Source: Prevotella sp.
GTDB taxonomy: Bacteria > Bacteroidota > Bacteroidia > Bacteroidales > Bacteroidaceae
Direction: 5' to 3'
Length of the DNA: 64,000 bases
Assembly (NCBI GenBank): GCA_016291495.1
Contig: JAEEXI010000003.1
Location: forward strand, 1-64,000
Positions 8,482-16,777 of the stretch are shown piece after piece. How positions within the stretch are numbered: position 1 is the stretch's first letter; every line of letters starts with the position of its first letter. Under the pieces are notes generated by a model. That model saw only the letters and a list, made by a program, of their open reading frames with translations. It was not told the origin of the DNA and made no database searches. Made by a program: the position numbers and the translations under genes.

Positions 8482-8497
8482 TTTCAAACGCTTTTTG
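8464..8497. terminator. bidirectional terminator between HIT and manC
   Basis: A perfect 15-base stem (CAAAAAGCGTTTGAA, 8464-8478) around loop TAAT, with A-tract and T-tract on either side, serving both convergent genes. It overlaps the HIT stop codon. Confidence 0.9.
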
Positions 8498-8499
8498 CT

Positions 8500-9606
8500 T
8501 TAAATATAGTCATCTCCGTATTTCATCTGCACCTCATTGACATATTTCCTTACAAGTGCCGATGAGTCACCTTTCTTGCAAATCAACAGTACATTATCGC
8601 TTTCGGCAACGATATAACCGTCAAGACCGTTGATAACGCCCAATCGTCCCTTAGGCAGTTTGATGACATTGTTATGAGAGTCCTCCAGCATTACTTCCGA
8701 GTCAACCACCACGTTATCACCCTCTCCCCTACTCAGATACTCATAGAGCGCATGCCACGTACCGAGGTCGGCCCATCCGAAGTCGCAGAGCATGACACAC
8801 ACATGTTCCCCATGCTCCAGTACACCTTGGTCTATTGACAGATTAGGATAAGCAGGATAATTCTCATTGACAAATGCCATCTCTTCCTCAATCGTGATAT
8901 CACTACGAGTATTGTCGAAACGGTTCAGTACCTCTGGGAATAACTGACGGAAGCACTGGTTCAGAAAACGGGCATTAGACAAAACAATACCTGTATTCCA
9001 TAGGAATTCCCCACTATCCATGAACATCTGGGCGAAGTCACGCTCAGGTTTCTCCACGAACGACTTCACGGTGCTGATCTTTGCAACCTTAACACGTTTG
9101 GGTTGGATGAGTTCTCCCTTTTGGATATAGCCATAGCCAGGCTCTGGCCGAGAAGGGCGCACACCCAGTATCAACAGGTTATCGTGTTGCTCCACAAACC
9201 AAAACGCCTCTTCGATATTATCGTAGAAAGCCTCCTCATTCAACACCAATTGGTCACTGGGTGTGACGATGATATTCGCCTCCGGATTTCTGCGACATAC
9301 TCTCATCGTGGCCCAAGCAACACTTGGTGCTGTTCCACGATTCACAGGTTCAATCATCAGGTTCTCCTCATGGAGGTCAGGCAGTTGTTCCCTGACAATA
9401 GGTGCATATTCTTTGTTAGTACAGATAAATACATTCTCTATAGGCAGAACCTTCACAAAGCGATCGAATATCTGTTGCAGTTGTGTACGTCCTGTACCAA
9501 AAAAGTCAATAAATTGCTTAGGTTTCTCATCGCGGCTGCAGGGCCATAGGCGTCTACCCTTTCCACCAGCTAAGATAATGCAGTAGTTTTTTTTGTCTAT
9601 TTCCAT
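8500..9606 (-). CDS. manC: mannose-1-phosphate guanylyltransferase
   Basis: Transfers GMP from GTP to mannose-1-phosphate to give GDP-mannose for glycan and GDP-fucose synthesis. From the ATG at 9606 it has 368 residues. The NTP-binding signature is ILAGGKGRRLWPCSRDEKPK (about 9-28). FVEKP and WNTGIVLSNA are the sugar-phosphate site motifs. FGWADLGTW matches the ManC C-terminal region. There is no C-terminal isomerase cupin, so it is the short single-function form. Longer frames reaching 9723 begin in low-complexity sequence and are not favoured. Confidence 0.93.
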   Translation of the reverse strand: MEIDKKNYCIILAGGKGRRLWPCSRDEKPKQFIDFFGTGRTQLQQIFDRFVKVLPIENVFICTNKEYAPIVREQLPDLHEENLMIEPVNRGTAPSVAWATMRVCRRNPEANIIVTPSDQLVLNEEAFYDNIEEAFWFVEQHDNLLILGVRPSRPEPGYGYIQKGELIQPKRVKVAKISTVKSFVEKPERDFAQMFMDSGEFLWNTGIVLSNARFLNQCFRQLFPEVLNRFDNTRSDITIEEEMAFVNENYPAYPNLSIDQGVLEHGEHVCVMLCDFGWADLGTWHALYEYLSRGEGDNVVVDSEVMLEDSHNNVIKLPKGRLGVINGLDGYIVAESDNVLLICKKGDSSALVRKYVNEVQMKYGDDYI

Positions 9607-9733
9607 AAGATTAGATGGTATCAAATGTGCTACGAAGATACGAAATAATTTTTGACAAAGCAAGAAAAAACAAGAAAAAGATTGTTTTTTGCAAAAAAGT
9701 CGGCAATCATTTCTCCATTTCAATTATTATTTG

Positions 9734-9741
9734 TAACTTTG
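9734..9741 (+). promoter_or_regulatory. -7 box of tRNA-Leu
   Basis: TAACTTTG 14 bases before the tRNA 5' end. No -33 TTTG found. Confidence 0.5.
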
Positions 9742-9755
9742 CACCCGCATTTTGA

Positions 9756-9837
9756 GCCCAGATGGCGGAATCGGTAGACGCGCTGGTCTCAAACACCAGT
9801 GGGGCAACCCATCCCGGTTCGAGCCCGGGTCTGGGTA
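9756..9837 (+). tRNA. tRNA-Leu (anticodon CAA)
   Basis: An 82-base class II tRNA. The acceptor arms are GCCCAGA and TCTGGGT. The anticodon stem CTGGT/ACCAG holds loop CTCAAAC, giving CAA, which reads UUG. A variable arm (GGGGCAACCC) and the T-arm GGTTCGAGCC are clear. CCA is not encoded. A strong hairpin terminator follows. Confidence 0.95.
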
Positions 9838-9855
9838 CAAGGCTTAGAAATGCAG

Positions 9856-9889
9856 AGAGGGTGTGCCAATCATGACACACCCTCTTTTC
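9856..9889 (+). terminator. terminator after tRNA-Leu
   Basis: AGAGGGTGTG (9856-9865) pairs with CACACCCTCT (9876-9885), followed by TTT. It lies 18 bases after the tRNA and may also act on the convergent nucleotidyltransferase gene. Confidence 0.85.
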
Positions 9890-9905
9890 GTATCCTATTG
9901 ACAGA

Positions 9906-10640
9906 TTACTTCCCGTACTTCTCCACCGCCTCGTAATAGGTATCGAGACTTCCGATATCAAATCGTCCTGCTGTCATCTTCCAGGCATGGATGGTGGTAT
10001 GATCTACCATATAATGGGCTAAGTTACCAGGAGCATCCTTACCACAACCGTTCCCTACGGAATGCCGTACAAGGTCTAGGTCCCCTTTACTATATATATA
10101 AAAAGGTGGTACTGCCCAATGACTCTTAGGCTCCTGAGGTTTCTCCTCCATGTTCAGCACCTTCATCTGATCGTCAACCACGATGACTCCTGTCCGTTGC
10201 AGTTTCTCGATACTCGGCTGTTCATGACACATAATACAGGAAGTGCCCTTCGCCTTGGCAAAGTCGACGAACTCTTGGAAAGAGAAGAATAGCAGATTAT
10301 CAGCAGCGACGACCAGCATATCATCATTGATATGGAGCTGCTCCATCGCATATAGCAGGTCGCAGACGGCACCGAGACGTGTCTCATTGGTCGATGTACC
10401 GTCATCGATAATGGTGATAGGCTTGGTGTAATGCTGTTTTTGTTTCCACTCTTCGAAGATCGATGCAAACTTATGGTTCGTGATGATGACGTGTTCCTTG
10501 ATGTCAGGAATCCGGTCTATATCGTCGAGCATCCGTCCTAAAATAGTACTCTTGCCTATCTCCAACAATGGCTTAGGAAAGTTCTTCGTCAACTCACCCA
10601 ATCTCGTGGCATATCCTGCCGCTATCACTACATTTATCAT
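9906..10640 (-). CDS. sugar nucleotidyltransferase (NTP_transferase family)
   Basis: A 244-residue protein of the nucleotidyltransferase-fold family that activates sugar-1-phosphates. MINVVIAAGYATRLGELTKN FPKPLLEI is the glycine-rich NTP site (residues 1-28), with the conserved G-x-x-T/A-R-L-G and F-P-K-P. MEEKP (about 169-173) and PPFYIYSKGD correspond to the sugar-phosphate site. Its ATG overlaps the stop of the upstream GHMP kinase gene (ATGA), so kinase and transferase are likely to act in sequence on the same sugar. No left-handed helix or acyltransferase domain follows. The nucleotide and sugar are not determinable from motifs. Confidence 0.8.
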   Translation of the reverse strand: MINVVIAAGYATRLGELTKNFPKPLLEIGKSTILGRMLDDIDRIPDIKEHVIITNHKFASIFEEWKQKQHYTKPITIIDDGTSTNETRLGAVCDLLYAMEQLHINDDMLVVAADNLLFFSFQEFVDFAKAKGTSCIMCHEQPSIEKLQRTGVIVVDDQMKVLNMEEKPQEPKSHWAVPPFYIYSKGDLDLVRHSVGNGCGKDAPGNLAHYMVDHTTIHAWKMTAGRFDIGSLDTYYEAVEKYGK

Positions 10641-11779
10641 ACAAATCTTGCTCCATTATCTGGTTTCACCCAGAAGACCTTGAATGTTTTCTCATACTCA
10701 GGGAACTCCTCTAGATAACGTTCCGTTAGTTTCTTCTCTATCTCACCTTTGTAGGCAGGATCGACTATGGCGATACAGGCACCCTTAAAACCAGCACCGC
10801 TGAATCTGCCGCCATAGACGCCTGGCAGACTACGCATAATTTCGTAGATCGCTATCAACTCTGGGCTGCCACACTCGTAATTATGAATAGAACTCTCACA
10901 GGAGTCAAAAGACAGTTTTCCGAAGAGTTTCAAGTTGCCTGTCTCCCATGCCGTCACGCCTTGACGAACCCGACGGTATTCCGAGTAGAAATGCTCTGCG
11001 CGACGGGCAAAACGGGCAGGCATAGCAATACGCGTCTTCTCAAACATCGTCTTGGGGATATCACGCAGGAACGTCTTGTCGAAAGTTTTCAAAGGCTGAT
11101 CGGTATAAGCCAACATATTCCAAGCAGCCGTCTTACACTCATAGACACGCAGGTTATAGTCGCTGTTCACCAGAGAACGGGTCAGTCCGGAAAAGAAAAT
11201 GCCAATCTCGAAGTCGGCCATCTCGGGATTCCGTTTGATGATACGGTAGTCGTTGGTGTCACAGTCGAGGAAGAGCAGTCCGTCTTTCTTGCCTAAAGCG
11301 ATACACGCCTGATCGAGTAGTCCGTTATTCAGTCCGATATATTCCCGTTCTGCCTCTGAGGCTATCTTCACCACCTCAAAAGGTTGTAAGGTAATATCGT
11401 TGGCCTTTGCAAATGCCATCACATAAGCAATCAAGACAGCGGCACTGGAAGAGAGACCACCCACGGGTAGTGAACCTTGGAGGACACCCTCTATACCATG
11501 CGTCAATTCAAAACGTTTACGCAGGGCAAATTTTGCACCCCGTGCATAGTCGCCCCAATGACGCTCCCGGACCTGTGAAGGCGTATTCACATGAAATTCC
11601 ACATCACCTTCAAAAGAGCGTGACGACAGTTTGACGAGACTATCCTCCCGTATGTTAAACCACAAGTCGACACCCTTATCGATGGCAAAACCCGTCACCA
11701 GTCCGTGCTGGTGATCCACATGAGCGCCTAAGGGACATACCCTATAGGGCGAAAAGATATGATATTGATATTTTTCCAT
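10637..11779 (-). CDS. GHMP sugar kinase, galacturonokinase/galactokinase-like
   Basis: A 380-residue anomeric sugar kinase. Motif 1 is PYRVCPLGAHVDHQHG (about residues 10-25), where standard galactokinases have GRVNLIGEHTDYNDG. The PYR-CPLGAH-DHQ form is what I recall from plant galacturonokinases. The ATP-binding motif 2 is GLSSSAAV, and motif 3 is GGRFSGAGFKGACIA near the C-terminus. It overlaps by four bases the nucleotidyltransferase gene, giving a kinase-plus-NTP-transferase salvage pair. The ATG at 11779 is preferred over the TTG at 11791, which lies in the promoter. Substrate (galactose, galacturonate or another uronate) is inferred only. Confidence 0.8.
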   Translation of the reverse strand: MEKYQYHIFSPYRVCPLGAHVDHQHGLVTGFAIDKGVDLWFNIREDSLVKLSSRSFEGDVEFHVNTPSQVRERHWGDYARGAKFALRKRFELTHGIEGVLQGSLPVGGLSSSAAVLIAYVMAFAKANDITLQPFEVVKIASEAEREYIGLNNGLLDQACIALGKKDGLLFLDCDTNDYRIIKRNPEMADFEIGIFFSGLTRSLVNSDYNLRVYECKTAAWNMLAYTDQPLKTFDKTFLRDIPKTMFEKTRIAMPARFARRAEHFYSEYRRVRQGVTAWETGNLKLFGKLSFDSCESSIHNYECGSPELIAIYEIMRSLPGVYGGRFSGAGFKGACIAIVDPAYKGEIEKKLTERYLEEFPEYEKTFKVFWVKPDNGARFV

Positions 11780-11788
11780 AGTCGAGGG

Positions 11789-11796
11789 CAAATATA
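11789..11796 (-). promoter_or_regulatory. -7 box of the GHMP kinase operon
   Basis: TATATTTG on the minus strand, nine bases before ATG 11779, implying a very short leader. -33 not evident. Confidence 0.5.
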
Positions 11797-11815
11797 CAAA
11801 AATAACTGGATATAT

Positions 11816-11846
11816 TTTGTTTTTTAAACATTTTTATCTACCTTTG
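11816..11846 (+). promoter_or_regulatory. promoter of the thiamine transport operon
   Basis: TTTG (11816-11819), 19-base gap, TACCTTTG (11839-11846), directly upstream of the TPP riboswitch. Confidence 0.8.
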
Positions 11847-11855
11847 CCCCCGATT

Positions 11856-11934
11856 TATCAAGGGGTGCCGTCTGTTGGCGGCTGAGATGATACCCTCTTA
11901 ACCTGATGCGGTTCATACCGACGTAGGGATGATA
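11856..11934 (+). promoter_or_regulatory. TPP riboswitch (THI element)
   Basis: Conserved thi-box sequences are present: AGGGGTGCC (11861-11869), GGCTGAGATGATACCC (11879-11894), CTTAACCTGAT (11897-11907) and CGTAGGGA (11922-11929). P1 is TATCA/TGATA (11856-11860 with 11930-11934). The element lies between the promoter and the TonB receptor gene and should repress the operon when thiamine diphosphate is plentiful. No clear terminator hairpin follows, so control of translation initiation is more likely. Confidence 0.95.
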
Positions 11935-11995
11935 GAGTTCAAGAATCAACACAATCCCCTTTATTTTTACATTAAAATTAAAGGAAAAGAAAAAA

Positions 11996-14383
11996 ATGAA
12001 AAGATTAGTTCTTTTAGGATTACTGGGTGCCGTCATGACAGCACAGGCAACTGAAGTGAAGTATGACTCCACGAAAGTAGAACAATTACAGGAAGTAGTG
12101 GTACAAGGTGTGCGTGCGCAGAAGAATGCCCCGTATGCCATCACCAATATCAAGAAGAAAGAACTCAATGAATTTGCGAAGACAGGCAAAGAACTGCCGT
12201 TCCTTTTCTCGCAGACGCCTGGCGTACTGGCGTGGAGTGAGAATGGTATGGGAATAGGAACGACGTATATGCGTATTCGTGGTGCCGGCGACTCGCGTAT
12301 CAACGTAACGTTAGACGGAGTACCCCTTAACTCACCAGAAGACCAGTGTGTGTTTTGGGCAAATATGAACTCCTACAGCTCGCTGTTGGGAAGTGTACAG
12401 ATACAGCGTGGCGTGGGAGCCTCAACCAATGGCGACGGAGCCTTTGGCGGAACAGTAGCCCTGTCGTCCGCAACACCCTCTCAACGCCTTGGTGGAGAGG
12501 TCAGCTTCTCTTATGGTTCATTTAACACCTTCAACGTGGGAGGAAAGTTCTCTACGGGACTGTTAGGCAACCACTGGATACTGGACGGCGCTTACCATGA
12601 GACACATACCGACGGTTTTATACATGGCACCAAAGGGCGTAGCGGTTCGTATTACGGAGGTCTTGCCTACGTGACGGATGGTCTGTCTGTCAGATACAAG
12701 AACATCGGTAACTTCGAACGTACAGGACAGGCGTGGAACGGTGTGACGGCAGGTACGAATGACCTGAGTATCATGGACGGTACGTATGGTGCAAAGACAG
12801 GCATCAAAGAGTATAAGGACATGTACGACAAGGGGCTGGGTAAATACAACTCGCTGTACGAACAACTGATCATCAACGATGACGGCACCTACACGACGGA
12901 GCGCTATAAGATGGCGGACGGCTCTTTCTGGGACAGAACTACGGACAATTTCTGGCAGAACCACAACATCCTTTCTGCTGCGTGGGAAATCAACGACCAC
13001 TGGACGACGACGGCATCCCTGCACTATACCTACGGCTATGGCTATTATGAGGAGTTCCGCCCGAACAACAAGTTGTCGAAGTTCGGACTGACAGTCAATG
13101 ACGCCGAGGGAAACTTCATCAAGCGCTCCGACTTCATACGCAAGAAAGGTATGACGCAGCACACCTATGGACTGGTATGGAACGCCAACTACAAGAACGA
13201 CCACTGGGACATCATCGGTGGAGGGGCGCTGCAGAACTTTGACGGCAACCACTTTGGCCGCATCACCTACGCTGGCAATGAGGTCGTGAGACAGTATCTT
13301 TTCTGGCTGCAACATCCTGACGTCAACGACGGAAATACGACTGGAGGTGATGTAGATTTCAAGTACTACGACAGCGACGCCCATAAGTTGGACGGCAATG
13401 TCTTTGTGAAGGCAGCTTACCACATTAACGAACAATGGGACGTGTTTGCCGACATCCAATACCGCCATGTAGGCTACAAGACTGACGGCATCAACGACAA
13501 GTTCTATGAGGAAGGCAGCAGATACTATAACCACCTGCTCGACATCGACAAGAAGTATGATTTCTTCAATCCCAAGGCAGGCTTCTCTTGGACGTTAGGC
13601 AGTCATCGCGTCTATGGCTCTGTAGCGATGAGCCATCGTGAACCCGAACGCAACAACTTCACAGACAACGGCTCCTACCCTGCCCCCAAGGCCGAACAAC
13701 TGATGGACTATGAACTGGGCTACACCTATACAGGCAGCGACTGGCACATCGGACTGAATGCCTATTATATGGACTATAAGGACCAGTTCGTGCAGACTGG
13801 TCTGTTGAGTGACATCGGTGAGAAACTGACGACGAACATCAAGGACTCCTATCGTATGGGACTGGAACTGCAGGCTGGTGTGAATGTCACCCCTTGGCTG
13901 ACGCTGGAAGGTAATGCTGCGCTGAGCCAGAACAAGATCAAAGACTTCGACGAGGTGGTAGAAGACTGGGACAATGGAGAGACGACGATCCACTACGACA
14001 ACTCGACACTGGCCTTCTCGCCCTCTGCCATCCTGAATGGTTTCGTGAACTTCCACTGGAAAGGACTTCAGGCCGTATGGCATACCAACTACGTGAGTCG
14101 GCAGTATCTGGACAATACGGAAAATAAGGACCGTTCGCTGCCTGCCTATAGCACGTCGAACCTCTCGCTGAATTATACACTGAAACCCAAGAAGATACTG
14201 AAGGAATGTGTCTTCGGACTGAGTTTCAACAACCTCTTCAATCGTCGCTACGCTGCCAGCGGATGGGTCTACTCAGCCATCTATGCCAGTGGCGGTCACG
14301 ACAATGACAACCGCTATTACCAGATTGGCTTCATCCCGATGGCTGGCTTTACGATGATGGGAAATATAACGCTACGCTTTTAA
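11996..14383 (+). CDS. TonB-dependent outer-membrane receptor for thiamine
   Basis: An outer-membrane active-uptake receptor of 795 residues. A signal peptide (MKRLVLLGLLGAVMTAQA) is followed by a TonB-box-like segment (LQEVVVQGVRA, about 31-41). The plug domain includes TPGVLAWSENGMGIGTTYMR and IQRGVGASTNGDGAFGGTV. The 22-strand barrel ends in an aromatic residue (NITLRF). It lacks the N-terminal CarboxypepD_reg domain of SusC types. The TPP riboswitch and the adjacent PnuT gene identify thiamine or a phosphate ester as the likely substrate. This corresponds to the Omr1 component of the thiamine transport system described for Bacteroidetes. Confidence 0.88.
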   Translation: MKRLVLLGLLGAVMTAQATEVKYDSTKVEQLQEVVVQGVRAQKNAPYAITNIKKKELNEFAKTGKELPFLFSQTPGVLAWSENGMGIGTTYMRIRGAGDSRINVTLDGVPLNSPEDQCVFWANMNSYSSLLGSVQIQRGVGASTNGDGAFGGTVALSSATPSQRLGGEVSFSYGSFNTFNVGGKFSTGLLGNHWILDGAYHETHTDGFIHGTKGRSGSYYGGLAYVTDGLSVRYKNIGNFERTGQAWNGVTAGTNDLSIMDGTYGAKTGIKEYKDMYDKGLGKYNSLYEQLIINDDGTYTTERYKMADGSFWDRTTDNFWQNHNILSAAWEINDHWTTTASLHYTYGYGYYEEFRPNNKLSKFGLTVNDAEGNFIKRSDFIRKKGMTQHTYGLVWNANYKNDHWDIIGGGALQNFDGNHFGRITYAGNEVVRQYLFWLQHPDVNDGNTTGGDVDFKYYDSDAHKLDGNVFVKAAYHINEQWDVFADIQYRHVGYKTDGINDKFYEEGSRYYNHLLDIDKKYDFFNPKAGFSWTLGSHRVYGSVAMSHREPERNNFTDNGSYPAPKAEQLMDYELGYTYTGSDWHIGLNAYYMDYKDQFVQTGLLSDIGEKLTTNIKDSYRMGLELQAGVNVTPWLTLEGNAALSQNKIKDFDEVVEDWDNGETTIHYDNSTLAFSPSAILNGFVNFHWKGLQAVWHTNYVSRQYLDNTENKDRSLPAYSTSNLSLNYTLKPKKILKECVFGLSFNNLFNRRYAASGWVYSAIYASGGHDNDNRYYQIGFIPMAGFTMMGNITLRF

Positions 14384-14390
14384 GATAAAA

Positions 14391-14411
14391 GTGAATAGTG
14401 AAAAGTGAATA
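14391..14411 (+). repeat. heptanucleotide repeat (GTGAATA)
   Basis: GTGAATA, GTGAAAA, GTGAATA in tandem, in the gap between the TonB receptor and pnuT. Period 7, no coding function seen. Confidence 0.55.
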
Positions 14412-14427
14412 ATTTGCTACCGCCATT

Positions 14428-15033
14428 ATGATAACGGAATTCTTGGCAGCACACTGGTTAGATATGGTGACGACGGTCCTCGGACTGGCGTATATCATTC
14501 TGGAGTATAAGGCGAGCCTGTGGATGTGGCTTGCAGGATTTCTGATGCAGGCACTCGGCATCGTGCTCTATTATCAGAAAGGACTCTATGCCGACTGCGG
14601 CATGGAGTTCTATTACCTGGCGATGACAGTCTATGGCTATTGGAAGTGGGTTTCAAAGTCCCCTATAGGGGACGACAGGGGGCAGAACAAGTCTTTAGCC
14701 ATCACCCACTTCCCTAAAAAGGCTATTGGTTATTGGTTATTGATTACAGGCGTCATCTGGACCGTCATCTACTGGCTATTGGTGACCTTCACCAATTCCA
14801 ATGTACCTGTTGCTGATAGCTTCACCACAGCCTTGAGCATTGTAGGCATCTGGGCATTGGCACATAAGTATCTGGAGCAGTGGTTTGTCTGGATTGCCGT
14901 CGACGTCGTTACCTGCATTCTTTATTTCTATAAAGACATCCCCTTCAAGGCCAGTCTTTACGGACTTTACGTCATCATTGCCGTTGCAGGCTACTGGAAG
15001 TGGAAGAGAATGATGCAGGCGGATGCCAAATAA
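14428..15033 (+). CDS. pnuT: PnuC-family thiamine transporter PnuT
   Basis: An inner-membrane facilitator of 201 residues with about seven hydrophobic segments. PnuC-family hallmarks are the W-x-x-G-F/L and YYQKGLYADCGMEFYYLAMT (about 51-70) stretch, repeated YGYWKW/AGYWKW motifs, and IAVDVVTCILYFYKDIPF near the C-terminus. It sits 44 bases after the thiamine TonB receptor under one TPP riboswitch, so it should move thiamine across the inner membrane. The thiamine pyrophosphokinase that often completes this operon is absent here. A perfect 16-base palindrome and a heptanucleotide repeat lie inside the cytoplasmic loop region around residues 77-106. Confidence 0.88.
   Translation: MITEFLAAHWLDMVTTVLGLAYIILEYKASLWMWLAGFLMQALGIVLYYQKGLYADCGMEFYYLAMTVYGYWKWVSKSPIGDDRGQNKSLAITHFPKKAIGYWLLITGVIWTVIYWLLVTFTNSNVPVADSFTTALSIVGIWALAHKYLEQWFVWIAVDVVTCILYFYKDIPFKASLYGLYVIIAVAGYWKWKRMMQADAK
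14658..14673. repeat. perfect 16-bp palindrome inside pnuT
   Basis: GTCCCCTATAGGGGAC reads the same on both strands. It lies in the loop-encoding part of pnuT, close to a period-7 repeat at 14724-14746. Confidence 0.7.
14724..14746 (+). repeat. heptanucleotide repeat (TATTGGT) inside pnuT
   Basis: About three copies of a seven-base unit, encoding IGYWLLI. The same amino-acid pattern (YWLLA) is encoded by a period-7 tract at 16804. Confidence 0.55.
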
Positions 15034-15043
15034 TATTAATAAA

Positions 15044-15075
15044 TTTGGCGGTTTGTCTGTTTTCCACTACCTTTG
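15044..15075 (+). promoter_or_regulatory. promoter of the lipoprotein pair
   Basis: TTTG (15044-15047), 20-base gap, TACCTTTG (15068-15075), 21 bases before ATG 15097. Confidence 0.8.
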
Positions 15076-15096
15076 CACCAATAAACAAAGTAGAAC

Positions 15097-16776
15097 ATGA
15101 AAAAGAAACTGATATTACTGGCTGGTGCTGTGGCACTGCTGACTTCGTGTGGTGGTAAACTGGGTGCGCTTTCCGCAGATAACTTTAAAGTTAACCCTAA
15201 CCCTTTGGAAGCTGAGGGCGGACAGGTGCAGGCAACGATTAACGGAATGTTCCCTGAACAGTATATGAACCGCAAAGCAGTTGTTACCGTAATACCGGAA
15301 CTGCAATTTATGAAGAATGGTGTGCAGCAGGCTGTCAAAGGTCAGTCTGCCACGTTCCAGGGTGAGAAGGTGATGGGTAACGACCAGACCATTTCCTACC
15401 TGTTGGGCGGCCACTATACGATGAAAACGGCTTTCCCCTACGAGGCTGCCATGCAGCAGAGCGAGCTCTACCTGACCTTTGATGCCCGACTGGGCAACAA
15501 GGCGGTGAAAGTACCTGCCGTGAAGATTGCCAATGGTGTCATCGCCACCAGTGAACTCTATCACCAGACGGTGAAGAAGGCACAGCCTTGTATGGCACAG
15601 GATGCCTTCCAGCGTATCACCGAACAAAAATACAACGCCAACGTGAAGTTCCTCATCCAGCAGGCTGAGTTACGGAAGAGCGAGCTGCAGTCGAACTCCG
15701 TTCAGGACTTCGTGAAACTGTTGCAGCAGATTGCCCGTGACCAGGAAGGACTGAATCTTTCGAACGTGGAGATTTCCGCCTACGCCTCTCCAGACGGTGG
15801 CTTGAAACTGAATGAGAAACTGGCTAACCAGCGTCAGCAGAATACGGAGAGCTATGTGCGCCAGCAGATGAAGAATGCCAACGTCGAGGGTGGTGTTTCT
15901 TCCGAATATACCGCACAAGACTGGGAGGGCTTCCAGGAACTGGTGAAAGCCAGCAATATCCCCGATAAAGACGTCATCCTGCGCGTACTCTCCATGTATC
16001 AGGACCCTCAGGAACGTGAACAGCAGATTAAGAATATGAGTCAGGGCTTCAAGGAACTGGCTGACGGTGTGCTGCCCGAACTGCGCCGTGCTCGCATGAC
16101 CATCAACTACGAGGTCATCGGACGTGACGACGATCAGATTCTGGAGCAATACAAGAAAGACGCCTCCAAGCTGAGTGTCGAGGAACTGCTATACTTCGCC
16201 TCTATCGCTACTACGGATGCCGAGAAGGAAGATATCCTGAAGACGACTGCCCGACTGTATGCACAGGACGGACGTGCCTATAGCAACCTCGGCGCCCTTG
16301 CTATGCAACAGGGGAAGAACGAAGAGGCCAAGCGCTATTTCCAGCAGGCTCAGGGAATCCAGCAATTACCTGAGACGAGTGCAAATCTCGGACTCATTGC
16401 CCTCCAGGAAGGCGATACACAGCATGCAGAGAACCTGATTGCCAAGTCGGCTGGTGCTTACGGACTGGCAGAGGCCTTGGGTAACCTGCATCTGGCACAA
16501 GGCAACTACGCCCTCGCCCAGCAGGACTTCGGCTATCGCCCCAGCAACAGTGCCGCCCTTGCCCAGCTTCTGAACAAGGACTACGCTCGTGCGCAGCAGA
16601 CCTTGAAGAATATCAAACAGCCCGATGCAATGACCGATTATCTTGCCGCTATCGTACAGGCTCGTCAGGAGAACTACGATGCCGCAGCCTCTTTCCTGCG
16701 CAGTGCCTTGCAGAAAGACCCGTCGCTGAAGAGCTATGCCGACAAGGATCTGGAACTGAAGAAGGTAAACAAATAG
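15097..16776 (+). CDS. TPR lipoprotein with OmpA-like middle domain
   Basis: A 559-residue lipoprotein (lipobox LLTSC, Cys 18). The N-terminal third is a beta-rich region (NFKVNPNPLEAEGGQVQATI). An OmpA-like segment lies near 225-330 (LSNVEISAYASPDGGLKLNE, then LANQRQQNTESYV), which could bind peptidoglycan. The C-terminal part has tetratricopeptide repeats (AYSNLGALAMQQGKNEEAKR; TSANLGLIALQEGDTQHAEN), typical protein-protein scaffolds. Proteins of this architecture are common in Bacteroidales, where some are linked to the cell envelope; the exact function is unknown. It is followed one base later by a thioredoxin-fold lipoprotein gene. Confidence 0.75.
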   Translation: MKKKLILLAGAVALLTSCGGKLGALSADNFKVNPNPLEAEGGQVQATINGMFPEQYMNRKAVVTVIPELQFMKNGVQQAVKGQSATFQGEKVMGNDQTISYLLGGHYTMKTAFPYEAAMQQSELYLTFDARLGNKAVKVPAVKIANGVIATSELYHQTVKKAQPCMAQDAFQRITEQKYNANVKFLIQQAELRKSELQSNSVQDFVKLLQQIARDQEGLNLSNVEISAYASPDGGLKLNEKLANQRQQNTESYVRQQMKNANVEGGVSSEYTAQDWEGFQELVKASNIPDKDVILRVLSMYQDPQEREQQIKNMSQGFKELADGVLPELRRARMTINYEVIGRDDDQILEQYKKDASKLSVEELLYFASIATTDAEKEDILKTTARLYAQDGRAYSNLGALAMQQGKNEEAKRYFQQAQGIQQLPETSANLGLIALQEGDTQHAENLIAKSAGAYGLAEALGNLHLAQGNYALAQQDFGYRPSNSAALAQLLNKDYARAQQTLKNIKQPDAMTDYLAAIVQARQENYDAAASFLRSALQKDPSLKSYADKDLELKKVNK

Positions 16777-16777
16777 G

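Noticed and set aside
8500..9723. Extended 407-residue start for manC
   Set aside because: The extra N-terminal residues are low-complexity and unlike the family; ATG 9606 gives the standard start.
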